A DNA stretch of 64,000 nt from Lutjanus erythropterus (GCA_020091685.1 CM034607.1:36638510-36702509), one strand, 5' to 3'. Counted from the first letter of the stretch, positions 22,727 through 35,516 are shown. The notes: a model not told the origin generated them from the letters alone. A program made the numbers and translations.

Positions 22727-25700
22727 TGGTTCCTCCAGATGTTCAGAAGCTGTTGGTGATTAAAGAGGAGGTTCTCCCTGAGCAGCAGGGGTGGGAGCTC
22801 AGTCTGGACCAGGAGGACCCAGAGCCACCACACATTAAAGAGGAACAGGAGGAAGCCTGGGTCACTAAGTTCCCATTCACTCCTGTCCCTGTGAAGAATG
22901 AAGATGAAGATGAAGAGAAACCTCAGTCCTCACAGCTTCATCAAAGACAGACTGAACAGATGGAAACAGAAACTGATGGAGAGGACTGTGGAGGACCAGA
23001 TCCACCCAGGAACTCGCATCCAGATCCTGTTGACAAGACTGAAGACTCTGCAGAGACTGAAAGTGATGAGTGTGATAAAGACTGGAAGGATAGAAGATCA
23101 TTTCGGTGCCTTGTGTGTGGTAAAACATTTAAACAAAAGGGAAATCTGACTACACACATGAGAACTCATACCGGAGTAAAACCATTTAGCTGCTCCTTTT
23201 GTAATAAAAGGTTCACTCAGAAAACAGGTCTGGACTACCACTTGAGAATTCACACAGGAGAGAAACCATTCAGTTGCTCAATTTGTGGTAAAACATATAG
23301 ACACAAAGGAGCTCTAACATATCACATGGCAATCCACACAGGGGAGAAACCTTACAGCTGCAGCATTTGTGGGAAAAGATTCAGGGGGGCGTCACAGCTC
23401 AGACTCCACAAGTGTGTCAATGAGACATCAGAGCGAGAGAGAAGAGAAAAACCCAAGAAACCCCTGAGCTGTTCTGAATGTGATGCAACATTTCCCAACA
23501 ATTACCTGTTGGTGACCCACATCAGAATGCATAAAGGCAAGAAACTGTTCACGTGCACAGTTTGTGGTAAGAAACTTCAGTTTAGTTCCCATTTAGAAAT
23601 ACACATGAGAACCCACACAGGAGAGAAACCATACAGTTGCTCTGTTTGTGGAAAAGGATTCTCACAAAGAGGAATCATGAGGCAACACATGGCGGTCCAC
23701 TCAGGAGTGAAACCATTCAGCTGCAATGACTGTGGGAGGAGATTCTTTTGGCAGTTTCAGATCAAAAGACACAAGTGTATCGCTGAGTTCGTCAGACGAA
23801 GACGAATTGGCTTTGGAGGTTCACAACCAGTCAGGAACTTGAATACAGATAAACATTTAAAATCAGACGCTGATAAAGAAACTTTTGATGATGACAGTGA
23901 CGACATTGATTTTTGGAACGAGACTCGGCAACATCAGTCAGGTTTTACCTATCGGAGAAATAAAACAGTTTCTAGAAATGATGGCTATAATACTTGCAAG
24001 GAACCATTCAGCTGTTCTGATGACGTGACTAAAACTGAACCCAGGATAGATGACAAACAGACCAGGCAACATCAGTCAGACCTAAAGCATGTGAAACATG
24101 AGGATAAGAAACCATTCAGCTCCAGTGAGCGTCATAGAAGATCTGGAGACAGTCACAATCTAGGTCAAACAGGAGAGAAACCATTTAGATGCTTCTTTTG
24201 TGGCAAACGATTTGTGACAGGAGGGCATCTAACAAGGCACCTAACTGTCCATGTAGGAGAGAAATTACTCAGTTGTGTCATTTGTGAGAAAACATTCACT
24301 TTAGAGTCAGAACTCATGAGCCACGAATGTGTTCAGGAATTGTCACAGCTTCATTCTGACAATAAATATTTCAGCTGCTCTCACTGTGGTAAAGGATTTG
24401 ACAATAGACACCATCTGCAGGCACACATGAGAATTCATGCAGGAGAGAAACCATGTAGGTGCTCTGTTTGTGGTAAAACATTTGCCAGGCGTGAGATTTT
24501 AAGTCTTCACATGACATGTCACACAGCAGAGTCTTTCCACTGCACAGTTTGTAACACAGGTTTTGTTGACAGTGAGTCTTTAATTAAACACATGAGAATC
24601 CACACAAGACAAACACAGTTTAGTTGCTCAATTTGTGGTAAAGAGTTTGCATGGAGAAGATATCTTACCAAACATATGGAAGTCCATGGAAAGGAGGAAC
24701 TCTATAGATGCAGTGTTTGTGACAGAGGATTCACTCAGTTGTATCAGCTCAATTATCATCAGTGTGCTGGTCATCCATCATCACAGCTTCATCAGAGTCA
24801 AACTGAGGAGAGCAGAGAGCCTCTAGTCAGCACCTCAGCTGAACAGATTAAAACAGAAGCTGATGGAGAGGACTGTGGAGAACCAGAACCCGCCAGAAGC
24901 TCAGCTCCAGATAGAGATTTACAATTCAGTAGTGATGATAAGACTTCAGAGTCTTCCGAACCTGAGACTGAAGCCAGTGATGGTGACTGGGAAGAGACCA
25001 GAGAATCAAATTTAAACTCTGTAAAACATAATGAAGTCTCACCGAGTGAAGAAACATGTAACACTGTCAGGAAACGATTCAGTTGCTCAGAGTGTGGTGA
25101 AGCATTTCATCATGATCACCTTCTGAGCCTCCACATTGAAAAACACACAGCAGAGAAACAACTTGTGGAAAGAGAAGGTCTCAGCCAATGTATAGCGGAC
25201 GTGTATAGGGGGACAGAGCTGGAGGCTCCACATATTAAAGAGGAACAGCAGGAAGTCTGGATCGGTCAGGAGGGAGAGCAGCCTCAAGTTCCATTCACTC
25301 CTGTCCCTGTGAAGAGTGAAGATGATGAATATAAACTTCAGTTCTCACAGCTTCATCAAAAACAAAATGAACAAATGAAAACAGAAAATGATGGTGAGGA
25401 CTATGGAGGACCAGAACCAGCCGCAAACTCAGATTTAGGTACACATTTAACACCAGACACTGATGTGACAAAAATCAGTGAACCTCAGTCAGACTTATAC
25501 TGTCTGAAAATCAGTGGATGTAAGAAACCGGTCAACTGTCCTGTGTGTGGGAAACAATTCAGCAACAACTCAAGTGTGAAGACACACATGAGGATCCACA
25601 CAGGAGAGAAGCCATACAACTGTAACATTTGTAACAAAAAATTCATGTGGCGTAGTATGGTCAAAAGACACAGGTGTATTGTTAGGTCCACAAGACAAAC

Positions 25701-28032
25701 TAGACACAGCGCAATAAAAGCCAATGGAGAGGACTGTGGAGAACCAAAACCAGCCAGGAGTTCAGCTCCAGACATCGATTTACAATTCAGTAGTGATGAT
25801 AAGACTTCAGAGTCTTCTGAATCTGAGACTGAGGTCAGTGATGGTGACTGGGAAGAGACCAGAGAGTCAATTTTAAACTCTGTAAAACATAATGAAGTCT
25901 CACAGAGTGATGAAACATGTAATACTGACAGGAAACAATTCAGTTGCTTAGAGTGTGGTGAAACGTTTCACAATGATCACCTTCTGAACCTCCACGTTAA
26001 AAAACACGCAGGAGAGAAACAATTTACAGAAAGAGGAAGTCTCAGCCAATGTATAGCGGACGTGTATAGGGGGACAGAGCTGGAGGCTCCACATATTAAA
26101 GAGGAACAGCAGGAAGTCTGGATCAGTCAAGAGGGAGAGCAGCCTCAAGTTCCATTCACTCCTGTCCCTGTGAAAAGTGAAAATGATGAATATAAACTTC
26201 AGTTCTCACAGCTTCATCAAAGACAAAATGAACAAATGAAAACAGAAAATGATGGTGAGGACTATGGAGGACCAGAACCAGCCGCAAACTCAGATTCAGG
26301 TACACATTTAACACCAGACACTGATGTGACAAAAATCAGTGAACCTCCATCAGACTTACACTGTCTGAAAATCAGTGGATGTGAGAAACCGGTCAACTGT
26401 CCTGTGTGTGGGAAACAATTCAGCAACAACTCAAGTGTGAAGACACACATGAGGATCCACACAGGAGAGAAGCCATACAACTGTAACATTTGTAACAAAA
26501 AATTCATGTGGGGCAGTATGGTCAAAAGACACAGGTGTATTGTTAGGTCCACAAGACAAACTAGACACAGAGCAATAAAAGCCAATGGAGAGGACTGTGG
26601 AGAACCAAAACCAGCCAGGAGTTCAGCTCCAGACATCGATTTACAATTCAGTAGTGATGACAAGGCTTCAGAGTCTTCTGAATCTGAGACTGAGGTCAGT
26701 GATGGTGATTGGGAAGAGACCAGAGAACATCAATCAGGCTTAAACTCTCTGAGTACTAATGAAGTACCTGTAAGTGATGCAGAATGTAATACAGGGAAGG
26801 AACCATATACATCTTTTGAGTGTGGTGAAAGATTTACACAGAAAAGCAGTGTGATGACACACATGAGAATTCACACAGGGGAGAAACCATTTAGTTGCTC
26901 CCAATGTGGTAAAAGATTTTACCGAAAAGGACATTTGATCATACACACCAGGATTCACACTGGGGAGAGACCACTCAGTTGCCCTGAGTGTGGTAAAGGA
27001 TTTGTCCAGGAGGCAGCTCTGAATTCCCATTTGAAGTGTCACACAGGAGAAAAACCTTACAGCTGTTCACTCTGTAATAAGTCATTTATAGAGCAGAAAT
27101 ACTTGCAGTTACACATGAGAACCCACACAGAAGAGAAACCATACTGCTGCAATGTATGTGATGAAAGATTCACTTGGAGTTATCAGGTCAAAAGTCACAG
27201 CTGTAGTGGTAAGTCCACACAGCTTCATGGACCCTGGACCAGTCAAGAGGGAGAGCAGCTTCAAGGGCAGGAGGCGGCTGATATTACCGGTTTCACATCC
27301 ACCCCTGTCCCTGTGAAGACTGAGAATGATGAAGAGAAACCTCAGTCCTCACAGCTTCATCAAAGACAGTCTGAACAGATAAAAACAGAAACTGAGGGAG
27401 AGGACTGTGAAGGACCAGAACCAGCCAGGACCTCACATCCAGATACACATTTACAGCCAGACACTGATGATAGTGTTGACAGTGATTTTTGGAAGGAGAC
27501 CAGAAAACGGCCATCAGGTTTAAACTCTTTGAAAAATGATGAAATCTCTAAAAGTGGTCATAGATATGATTCTGGCAAACACGCTTCAGAGCCCCTTGAA
27601 GCTGAGAGTGGTGATAGTGTTGACAGTGATTTTTGGAAAGACAGCAGTAGACCATATAGCTGCTCTGAGTGTGGTCAAAGGTTTCCCCAGATTCACCATT
27701 TGAAGAACCACATGAGATTTCACTCAGAAAAAGAGCCAAAAGAGAAAGAAATATTTGTTTGTTCAGTTTGTGGTCAGACATGTCTTTATAAGTCCCATCT
27801 GAAGATACATATGAGAACTCATACAGGAGAGAAACCATTCAGTTGCCCAGTTTGTGGTAAAAAATATGCACATAAAGCAAGTATGCAATCTCACATGGTT
27901 GTCCACAATGTGAATAAGCAATATGCCTGCAGTGTCTGCGACAAAAGCTTTGCTTGGTTTACAGAGCTTAAATACCATCAGTGTGTTGGTGAATCCTCAC
28001 ATGAAACACCATTTGAAAGAGAAACCAACTGA
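22727..28032 (+). CDS. ZNF gene P, exon 3: giant C2H2 protein exon with about 30 fingers and reiterated acidic modules
   Basis: The exon follows TGTATTTCAG, opens in phase 1 as VVPPDVQKLLVIKEEVLPEQ and runs 1767 codons to TGA. With exons 1 and 2 the predicted protein is 1890 residues, all in frame. Blocks in order: acidic module; eight fingers; a degenerate spacer; seven fingers; then two near-identical units of acidic module plus three fingers; a module start with five fingers (the first has lost a Cys, YTSFECGERF); another module; and four final fingers. Fingers are linked by HTGEKP-type linkers. Most sub-arrays end in a finger with H-x-C (LRLHKC, IKRHKC, VKRHRC, LKYHQC) instead of H-x3-H. 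About a dozen Psi-K-x-E sites (IKEE, VKSE, MKTE, IKTE) lie in the modules. Predicted role: nuclear DNA binding, target unknown. Such length in a single exon is at the extreme of the family. Confidence 0.9.
24860..26733 (+). repeat. 861-bp in-frame tandem repeat inside ZNF gene P (about 2.2 copies)
   Basis: GGAGAGGACTGTGGAGAACC starts at 24865, 25726 and 26587, and the TATAGCGGACGTGTATAGG segment occurs at 25191 and 26052. Both give an 861-bp (287-codon) period. Each unit encodes a GEDCGEP acidic spacer, one C2H2 finger (CSECGEAF or CLECGETF), an HIKEEQQEVW module and two fingers (CPVCGKQFSNNSSVKTH and CNICNKKFMW.SMVKRHRC). The third copy stops within the spacer near 26733. Adjacent copies are nearly identical, so the duplication is recent. 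Confidence 0.92.
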
Positions 28033-28703
28033 AACCACACGTCACCCCGCACATGAGAGCACATATGATTCATGGTCTTGCTGAGAAGATTGGCAGGAAG
28101 TGAGGCTGTAGAATACAGCTGCAACAAATGAGTTTTTACATTGCTGATTACTGTAATGACTATTATCAAATGTTTTGATCAACAGCTCAGAACCTAAAGA
28201 TATGCAGGTTACTGTTACATATGTCAACATGAAACAGCAGGTCTTAAATTTGAACCTGCATTTTTTTGGGGGGGAGAAATTTTTCTTAAATTTCTGAAAG
28301 TATTAGTTGATTATCAAAATAGTTGCAGATTTTCTTCTTTTCTTTTATTTGATAAAGACGTGATTTTGATTGTACCAAAGAGATTTTAAACCCAAATTAG
28401 GTTTTTGATTTTTGTAAGAAAGGCTTTCCTTTTGCAGAAAACTTATTTTGTCCATGTTTTTATTTTATTGTTTAAATATTGGTAACAGTGTTCCATCCAC
28501 TTACATGCACTGGCCTGAATGTGCATGTACACTGGACTCACTGCTGTGTGGACTTGATACTGTCTACCACTCATTGTTACATTTTATTCAATGTTGTATC
28601 ATGCATTCTTCTCTAAAACTTATACATGTTAACAAGGTGGACCTCAAATAAACCTCTTGGGAAGACAGATGAGATGATTTCTGGTGTTTCCTCTGCAGAT
28701 GAC

Positions 28704-28709
28704 AATAAA
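28704..28709 (+). terminator. Candidate polyadenylation signal of ZNF gene P
   Basis: AATAAA in GACAATAAAACTAAAACTTG, about 670 bp past the stop. CAAATAAACC near 28646 is an alternative. Confidence 0.45.
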
Positions 28710-28719
28710 ACTAAAACTT

Positions 28720-29790
28720 GAAACTCTGAGCTTTTCATTGTTAAATACATTATTGGAGAACTGTCTGGCTATATCTGCTTATGCTGTTTATGATTGTCCC
28801 ACTGCATCATGTAGATGTTTATCTATTCTATTAAAAGCTGAATTTTTACTATGGATCCTGGGACTTCATTTATAAAAAAATATTGGATTTAAACTGGAAT
28901 TGGACTAAATAGTGGACTGACAAACAAAGCCAAACACATAGTTTGGGAGTGTAAAATTAACTCCCTATGGTTTTAATTGATAATTCCTACCACATAGTTC
29001 ATAACGTTAATGCAAAGTTCACCATAGGGTTGAGTCCCAAACTGCAATTTTCTTACATAACCAGCAGAAAGTTAAAGGCTGAAGTGCCTCTGGGAAGTAA
29101 CAAATTATTTTTTATCAATTCATGTCATCCACATTTTAATAAGACATTAATCAAAGATCAGCCTCTTTAAATTTTCCTATTCAGTTAACTTGTTGCGATC
29201 ATCACTGACCTTAAATTTGGTCAAAAAGGATCTTTTACACTAAACAGAACATTAATTTTCATATTTAGCAACTGTAATGGTTCTTGTTGTGAATCACTTT
29301 GAGCTTTTAGTTTGATCTCTTGCAGCTTTTATCCTTTAATCCTCATTGCATTGCATTTATGTGAACTCTATTTCTACCAATAAGGCAGTACAAAATGAAA
29401 AATATTATTGACAAATCTTAATTTCATTATTGGTGCCTTCTCATGGATGTACACATGGGATTATTAGCTGTAGGGTACAAAAGATTTAAGTATTCAGTTT
29501 GATTAAAATTATTTGGTATCACTTAACAATACAGTATGGTACAGTACAGTATTGTGCATAGTTATTAAGGAATGAGTGAGAAATTAATCAGAAATGACCT
29601 GGTAATTAATGAAACATTAATAAGTAATACAAGATAATGATGGGATGAGATCTTATACTGAATAATAAGATAATGATTAGTTCTTCAATATCTGAGAATG
29701 AACATACTGGCTGCTTTCTTTATGAGTCCTTCCTGATAAAGCATGGCACAAACTAATGACAATGCTATGATTACTAATTACTTATCATTA
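28720..29790. other. Downstream flank of gene P, no gene seen
   Basis: Part of this (about 28975-29085, with TTAATGCAAAGTTCACC and ACATAACCAGCAGAAA) resembles the 3' flank of unit E (57605-57665, TGATGCAAAGTTCACC). The flank was therefore duplicated together with the ZNF exon. Confidence 0.5.
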
Positions 29791-29799
29791 ATGATGCCA

Positions 29800-30560
29800 G
29801 AAAAACAGCCATCATCAACTTTAAAGCAAATCTGCCACGGACATCTTCAGCAAGAAAGAGAGGAAGAGCCCAGACCAGTTGAATGCAGGATTCACTGACT
29901 TAGAGCCAAGCAGCACCAGTCTGCTACAGGAAGGAGTCTTCAGAGAAGACATTCGCTGTACTCAGGTAGTAGAAGTGATGCTTAACAGTGTGCCAATGAC
30001 TATTAGTTGAACTTTTATCAGGGTGTCCAGCCTTTACCCCAAGTACCACAAAGATCACACCCACAAAGTCTGCTGCAGGTAACGTCACAGCAGACTGGGG
30101 CAAATAGGTGCGGAGAAGGGTGGAGCATTACCAGGGCCTGTATTCAAGGGAGAACTTTGCCACCGACACAGCAGTTGTGAACATAAATCTCTTGCCTGTC
30201 ATGGAAGAGCTAATCATTCCACCCTCTGTAGGTGCTTAGCAAGACCACCCACTCACTAGACTGCAGCAAAGAATATCCCTCCTTAGTAATGTTGGCAAGG
30301 CCTTTGCCGGTGTCGTACTCAACAGGCTACACCCTGTTGCAGAAGGGGTATACTCCGACGCACAGTGTGGATACAGGGTAGGGAGATCTACAAACAACAA
30401 TGATCGTCTCACTAAGGCAGCTGTTCTGTTCTGAACAGTTCTGTGAGCAAAGGTGACCACTGTACATTGCCTTCATTAACCTGACAAAGGCTTTCGACTT
30501 TTTCAGCAGGAGAGGCCACTTCACATTTCTGCAGAGGATTTCATATTTTCCCAAGTTGCT
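29800..30560 (+). mobile_element. LINE reverse transcriptase fossil
   Basis: Broken frames give NVGKAFAGVVLNRLHPVAEG, then SDAQCGYRVGRSTNN, then after a frameshift YIAFINLTKAFDFFSR. These are the GK.[LF]A..[LV]L.RL, E.QCGFR..R.T and FIDLTKAFD motifs of non-LTR reverse transcriptases, with the catalytic-motif aspartate after KAF. Upstream, RWEHYQGLYSRENFATD matches the region preceding RT in such LINEs. Several frameshifts and missing segments show it is dead. The clade is not resolved. Confidence 0.82.
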
Positions 30561-31193
30561 GAGGATGGAGGATTACATCTTTTCATGAAGACATGCAAGG
30601 TATACCACAAACATTGTATTTGTGTACTTTAATAATTACTGTCACTTACCTCTAAGTCAAAATTATTGGGACAACCATACCAGCTCCATCAGAGTTGATG
30701 GGACCAGTTGAGACTCATGTGATCGCTGGACATCTGGTCTCAAACAAAAAGAAGTGAATAATCACACACCGTAATGACTTGCTGACCTACTGTGTGGATG
30801 CAGAAAATACTTAAAGTTCCATTTTACTTTGTGTAATTATCTGTAATTGAAAACTCAGTGTTTAAGGGCAACACACTGTGCCTAAACTCCAGCATTCATA
30901 TACTGATCTACTAATCACCTGTTGGTATAGCAGACTATTCTCTTCATTAACATAAACTGTCACAAATTAGCAAGCAGTACTGAACAGATAATCATGACAG
31001 TCTAACACATCTATGCTACTTTTAGGAGTATGCAGTAAATCGGTGTCTGTAGTAGAGGGTTACACAGGAATGGATTTTCACTCCTGTCCCATCCCACTCC
31101 CATGAATGTATTCCTATACCATCCTGTCCCAGTTCCATAACAGAGTAAAAATAAATTCCTTTCCCCTATTAATCCCAAAAGAATGACTTCTAT

Positions 31194-31212
31194 CCCCCCC
31201 CCCCCCCCCCCC
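31194..31212. repeat. Poly(C) run of 19
   Basis: Nineteen consecutive C on the + strand, which is uncommon in vertebrate DNA and a likely spot for sequencing-length error. Confidence 0.9.
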
Positions 31213-31316
31213 ACGTTCTCTGCAATTTACATCAAGTGGACCTTTGTGGACCCTCATACATTTGCGGACGTGCAAAGTATAATACGATCTTCATGCATAA
31301 TGTCCGATTACAGAAC

Positions 31317-31351
<35 letters not shown>

Positions 31352-31359
31352 TAATAATA
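31317..31359. repeat. (AAT)n microsatellite at the 3' end of the L2 LINE
   Basis: About 14 AAT units followed by ATTTATTTATAGAGTACTTT, the 3' tail side of the minus-strand LINE at 31540-33190. Confidence 0.85.
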
Positions 31360-33190
31360 TTTATTTATAGAGTACTTTTCAAAATTCACATTACAAGGTG
31401 CTTCACAAAGGCAACAAAATAAAACAGACAGGATCAAGAATCACACAACAGCTAAAACAGATAAAAGAAAATGGTACAGAGAAAAACAGGAAGGTAAAAA
31501 CATTTTTAAGAAATAAAAACAGTGCACAGCAGTTCAAACTTAGATAAAATCAGAAAAGGCTGTCCAATAAAAGTAGGTCTTAAGAAGAGATTTAAAGGAG
31601 CTCACTGAATCAGCTGACCTAATTTCCTCAGGCAGTTTGTTCCAGAGCTTTGGGGCCCTGACTGAAAAGGCCCTGTCCCCTTTAGTTTTCAGCTGGGCAT
31701 GTGGAACAGACAAGAGACCTCTGCCTGAGGATCTCAAGGGACGTCCTGGTATGTAAGGTACTAACAGGTCAGAGATATATGGGGGTGCGAGGCCATTGAG
31801 AGCTTTAAAAGTCATCAGTAAAATCTTAAAATCTATTCTAAAACATACAGGGAGTCGATGTAAAGACGCTAAAACAGGAGTGATGTCATCATGTTTCCTA
31901 GTTCTGGTTAAAAGTCTGGCAGCTGAGTTTTGAACAATCTGAAGTCTGTTAATAGATTTTTGGTTCAAGCAGGTAAAAAGGCTGCTGCAGAAATCCAGGC
32001 ATGATGAGATAAAAGCCTGTAAAATGGTTGGTGATTAGTGATGTGTCGGTCGCGAATGATCCGGCTCTTTGAAGTGAACGACAGGAACCGGCTCTTGATT
32101 GTGAGCCGATTTGTTTTTTCTCCTCTTTTTTTCTGTTAAAGTTGCACGTGATTGGTGGCGTGTGTCCATACTGAGTAGAAGGGGGAGGGGAGGGGTTACA
32201 GACACACAAAACAGTGACTACATGAACAAGTGGGAGGGAGACGAGAGAGAACATGCGCTACAGACAGAGACAACACGCTGGAAAGGTAAGAAAATACACT
32301 CGTTTGAGATGAACTGCGCCTCGCCTGGAAAGCAGATGAGATCAGGCGGCGGCAGCAGGAAGTGGAGACGAAAATCTGCAGTCAAGTTGGACAGTTTTCA
32401 ACAGACTTCAGAGAGAATAGAAGAAGAAACACTAACATCCTGTCAGATCACCTGTAGGTTACCTGTAGTCTGCAGACCACGTTCATAGATGAAGAAATAA
32501 AGTGCGTTCTTGATCGTTGATTGAGGTTAAAATAGAAGAGATCCTCCTTTTGACTCATCTGTTCTTTTATCTGCCTTGTAAAACCCTTTTTACTATTATT
32601 CTGATAAGTCATATATATATAACCTTTATTATTATCAGACACTAAATATCTGCTTGTTGACAGATTAAAACTTCATTGCACAACAGAAGACTGATATATC
32701 CAGTGTTACATATTAGAAAATTAGTATTTTATATAATCTGTGGTGTTTGTTGTCAAAATTAATCACTCAGCTCCATGTTGATTATGTTGAGTATATAAAT
32801 AAAGCCATATAAATAATAAACATTTGATATAATGTATGTTTTTTACATTAGTAATTCATTTTACATTATTTTTGGTAATAAATTAATTTAAGCAACAAAA
32901 AATCTGAGGAGCCACTTGGGAGCCGAAAGAGCCGGCTGTTTTTACGGAGCCAAGCCAAAAGAACCGTCTCGCTAAAAAGAGCCGGAATTCCCATCACTAG
33001 TTTGCATCAAACCACACTCCCAGATTCCTAGCAACTGGCTTGATATGGTTTGTTAGGGGACCAATACATGGTGGGATTTATATTAATCATTTGCTGGGGC
33101 CCAATCAACACGATTTCAGTTTTGTCAGAGTTTAGCTGGAGAAAATTTTGTGACATCCAATCCTTTACTTCAGACAGGAAGATTTAGCAA
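31360..33190 (-). mobile_element. L2-type LINE reverse transcriptase C-terminus, split by a hAT insertion
   Basis: On the minus strand, 33190-33001 encodes LSEVKDWMSQNFLQLNSDKT then EIVLIGP, reaching LGVWFDA with one frameshift. From 32035 down to 31540 it continues ILQAFISSCLDFCSSLFTCL then NQKSINRLQIVQNSAARLL, PVCFRIDFKILLMTFKALNG and APKLWNKLPEEIRSADSVSS. These are standard motifs of fish L2/CR1-group LINE RT ends. About 35-40 residues expected between the two parts are missing where the hAT element sits. The segment from 31540 to 31360 is the 3' UTR, running into the AAT tail. Confidence 0.85.
32036..33000. mobile_element. Non-autonomous hAT element nested in the L2 LINE
   Basis: The left end reads TTAGTGATGTGTCGG with GATCCGGCTCTTT. 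The right end reads AAAGAGCCGGAATTCCCATC then ACTAG. The reverse complement of the right end (CTAGTGATGGGAATTCCGGC) matches the left end, giving terminal inverted repeats that share the CCGGCTCTTT core. The interior repeats the motif (GGAACCGGCTCTTGATTG, GAGCCGAAAGAGCCGG). I could not see a clean 8-bp TSD. The open frame at 32111-32488 lies inside and has no transposase motifs. Confidence 0.8.
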
Positions 33191-33199
33191 CTGGTCAAC

Positions 33200-33990
33200 G
33201 GTTTTAAATAAAACTCTACGATTGTGTTGATGAGTGGAAATAAGATCCGAAAAATAATATGTTCTTGCATTCTTGACCATTTTGTTAAAATGTAACAATA
33301 ACTCCTTCATAGTGTTGAAATGTACATGGAGATTGGATTTTTTCCATCCATAATATTTTGTTGGTCTAAGGGTTTCAAAACCTGTTCATCAGGATGTGAA
33401 CCAGCAGTTCTGAGAGGTTTGCAGAACCAAAATGAGCACAACATTCCAAGAACTTGGTTCAGAGCTCTGCTTTTACTGTGTCTTAATTTCAGTATACATA
33501 AAAAAAAAGTTCCATCAATGCAAGAACAAAGGAAACTCACTCACATGAAGGGGGTCTCCAGCCCACAGGCAAAAAGAAAACAAATTGAACGATAGCTTTA
33601 AAATACTTCTGGGTCAAACTACATTGCTACTAGCAAGGGTAAAATATAACAAAGTTGTTAGGAACGTTAGTAATATTACATTAACATTAGTCTTTCCATT
33701 AAGGCATTAAAATAAGAGTCTACAACATATTATTCAGGCTAAAATTAATTTTACAAAGGCTGACAGGAAACAAAAAGAAAACCTATTGCCTCCTCTCCCA
33801 TCCCAAAGTCCCACTTAGTACAGTCCACATTGTCAACACCTGGTGGAGTAAGGGGCATTCATATACACACATTCATTAGAGCACCATCCTCAACCACACA
33901 GTGGACCTCAGAAAGAACAATGATTAGAAATCAAAGCAGATAAGAAAACAATGAAACAAATACTTGAATCCAAACATGCTCATCTAACTA
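33200..33990. other. No gene seen
   Basis: AT-rich sequence between the LINE and a dispersed repeat. Short open frames on both strands overlap each other and have no motif. Confidence 0.45.
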
Positions 33991-34500
33991 AATATAAAGA
34001 AAGTCTGTCTGTCCTTCGCATATCTCAAGAACCCTTCAACAGATGGACCTCACACTTGGCAGGTGAATTGCTTAGGACCAAAGGAAGTGCAGGGACACAT
34101 TTGTTGAAATTTGGCCAAATGGTGGTGCTATAATAACAAACTTTACATTTTGACCTGTAACTTTTAAACCGCAAAGCTCTTTTCTTCCTTGTTCTGTGGA
34201 TCTAGATAAAGATAAGCCACACCCATTAACTTTTAGATCGACTTTCTGATATAATTTTGTCAAAATTGTGTTTTGTTTCACTATTTCTTCTACAAAATTT
34301 GAGCAATGCTCACCAAATTTGGTACATAACATCACGGACCAAGTTACGTTTTGGGATGTTTAATATTTCATTTCACAGTTTTCTCAGGTCCTGTTGGCAG
34401 GGCTTATATAAAAAATGTCATATCTCCTGACCATTTTGTGACAATGATAAATCTGGTGACATCTGGCCAATAGGTGGCGCTGTAGCAGCAGCATCTAACT
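33990..34500 (+). repeat. Dispersed teleost repeat with GGTGGCGCTGTAG-like words
   Basis: It contains ATATCTCAAGAACCCTTCAA, CTCACACTTGGCAGGTG, GGCCAAATGGTGGTGCTATA and AATAGGTGGCGCTGTAG. It looks like a repeated non-coding fish element with internal reiteration; no family name can be given. Confidence 0.5.
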
Positions 34501-35516
34501 ATTAAGGAAGAGATCCCCATCTATACTGACGTGTATTAATGTCCTTCATAATTCTCTTCTCTTCTTTATCTGATTGACTTCACACTTGGTGGGTGTATAG
34601 TGGAGAACCCAAGGAGCGCACTGTCAAGTAAAGTCTATCAAAGGAACAGTTCTCGATAACAAAGCAATCAGCCTATTCCAACCAGTCACATATTCTGAAT
34701 GGTCACGCCCCAAACAGCCGCTGCACTAGTGAAGCAAACGTATCGATGAAAGTTTAGCTGCTAAAAATATAACATAACCCAAACCAAATCTTCAACTAAA
34801 CTAATAACAGAGCTTTTCAACTGATTGGTGAGGGAGTGGGTGGAGCTCCCTCACATTTTTAACTGGATTAAAAGTATTTATGCATTAATGTGTTCATCAC
34901 TTTAATGTTAATGCAGCTAGTAAACAGTAGAGCTCATTTTAACTGATTACTATGTAACTAGCAATAATTTATTAGACAATATTTGTCAGTTAATTATATA
35001 TTGTAGTAATGCAAATCTTCAAATAAACTCAAGTAATCCATGAACACAATAGAGTGAAAAGTACAACATTTGCATTGTATTAGTTCAATATTTACATGTG
35101 GTAAAGTAAAGCACCTAAAAAACAGTACAGCACTCAAACAGATGTACTTAAATAACATTCAATCTATGTGAAGAAAAGAATCATTCCTACTGACTTAAAA
35201 TAGCTAACAACATCAGAAAAGTCAATATGGCTTTTAAAACTAAAAGGACACATCAGATTCATTGAACAAACTTGCTCTGTGTGTAATTAACAGTGTTACG
35301 TTGGGTTCAACACCATAAAGGAAACGTAATGGTTATATGTGAGGCTATCTGCAGACTTAACAGCTGCTTTTCAGAGATGTTACCAAGGAAACAAGGCTTC
35401 TAAAGGGCTAACTAATTGCAGGGCCCACAAAAACATTAATATGAAATGTTTTGTCGTGTGGATTTTGCTATAACTTTTTCACCAATTTAAAGTTCACGAT
35501 CATTAACCAGTTGACA
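34500..35516. other. 3' flank of ZNF unit C
   Basis: No coding exon seen. TTTATT at 34968-34973 is AATAAA on the minus strand and could end the unit C transcript, though it is about 550 bp from the stop. Confidence 0.4.

Noticed and set aside
25485-26663. Minus-strand open frames repeated across the 861-bp repeat
   Set aside because: Antisense shadows of gene P. They repeat only because the coding strand is duplicated.
32111-32488. 125-codon + strand open frame
   Set aside because: It lies inside a non-autonomous hAT element and has no transposase or other motif.
32036-33000. 8-bp target-site duplication for the hAT inside the LINE
   Set aside because: The flanking octamers do not match at any plausible end position, so no duplication is claimed.
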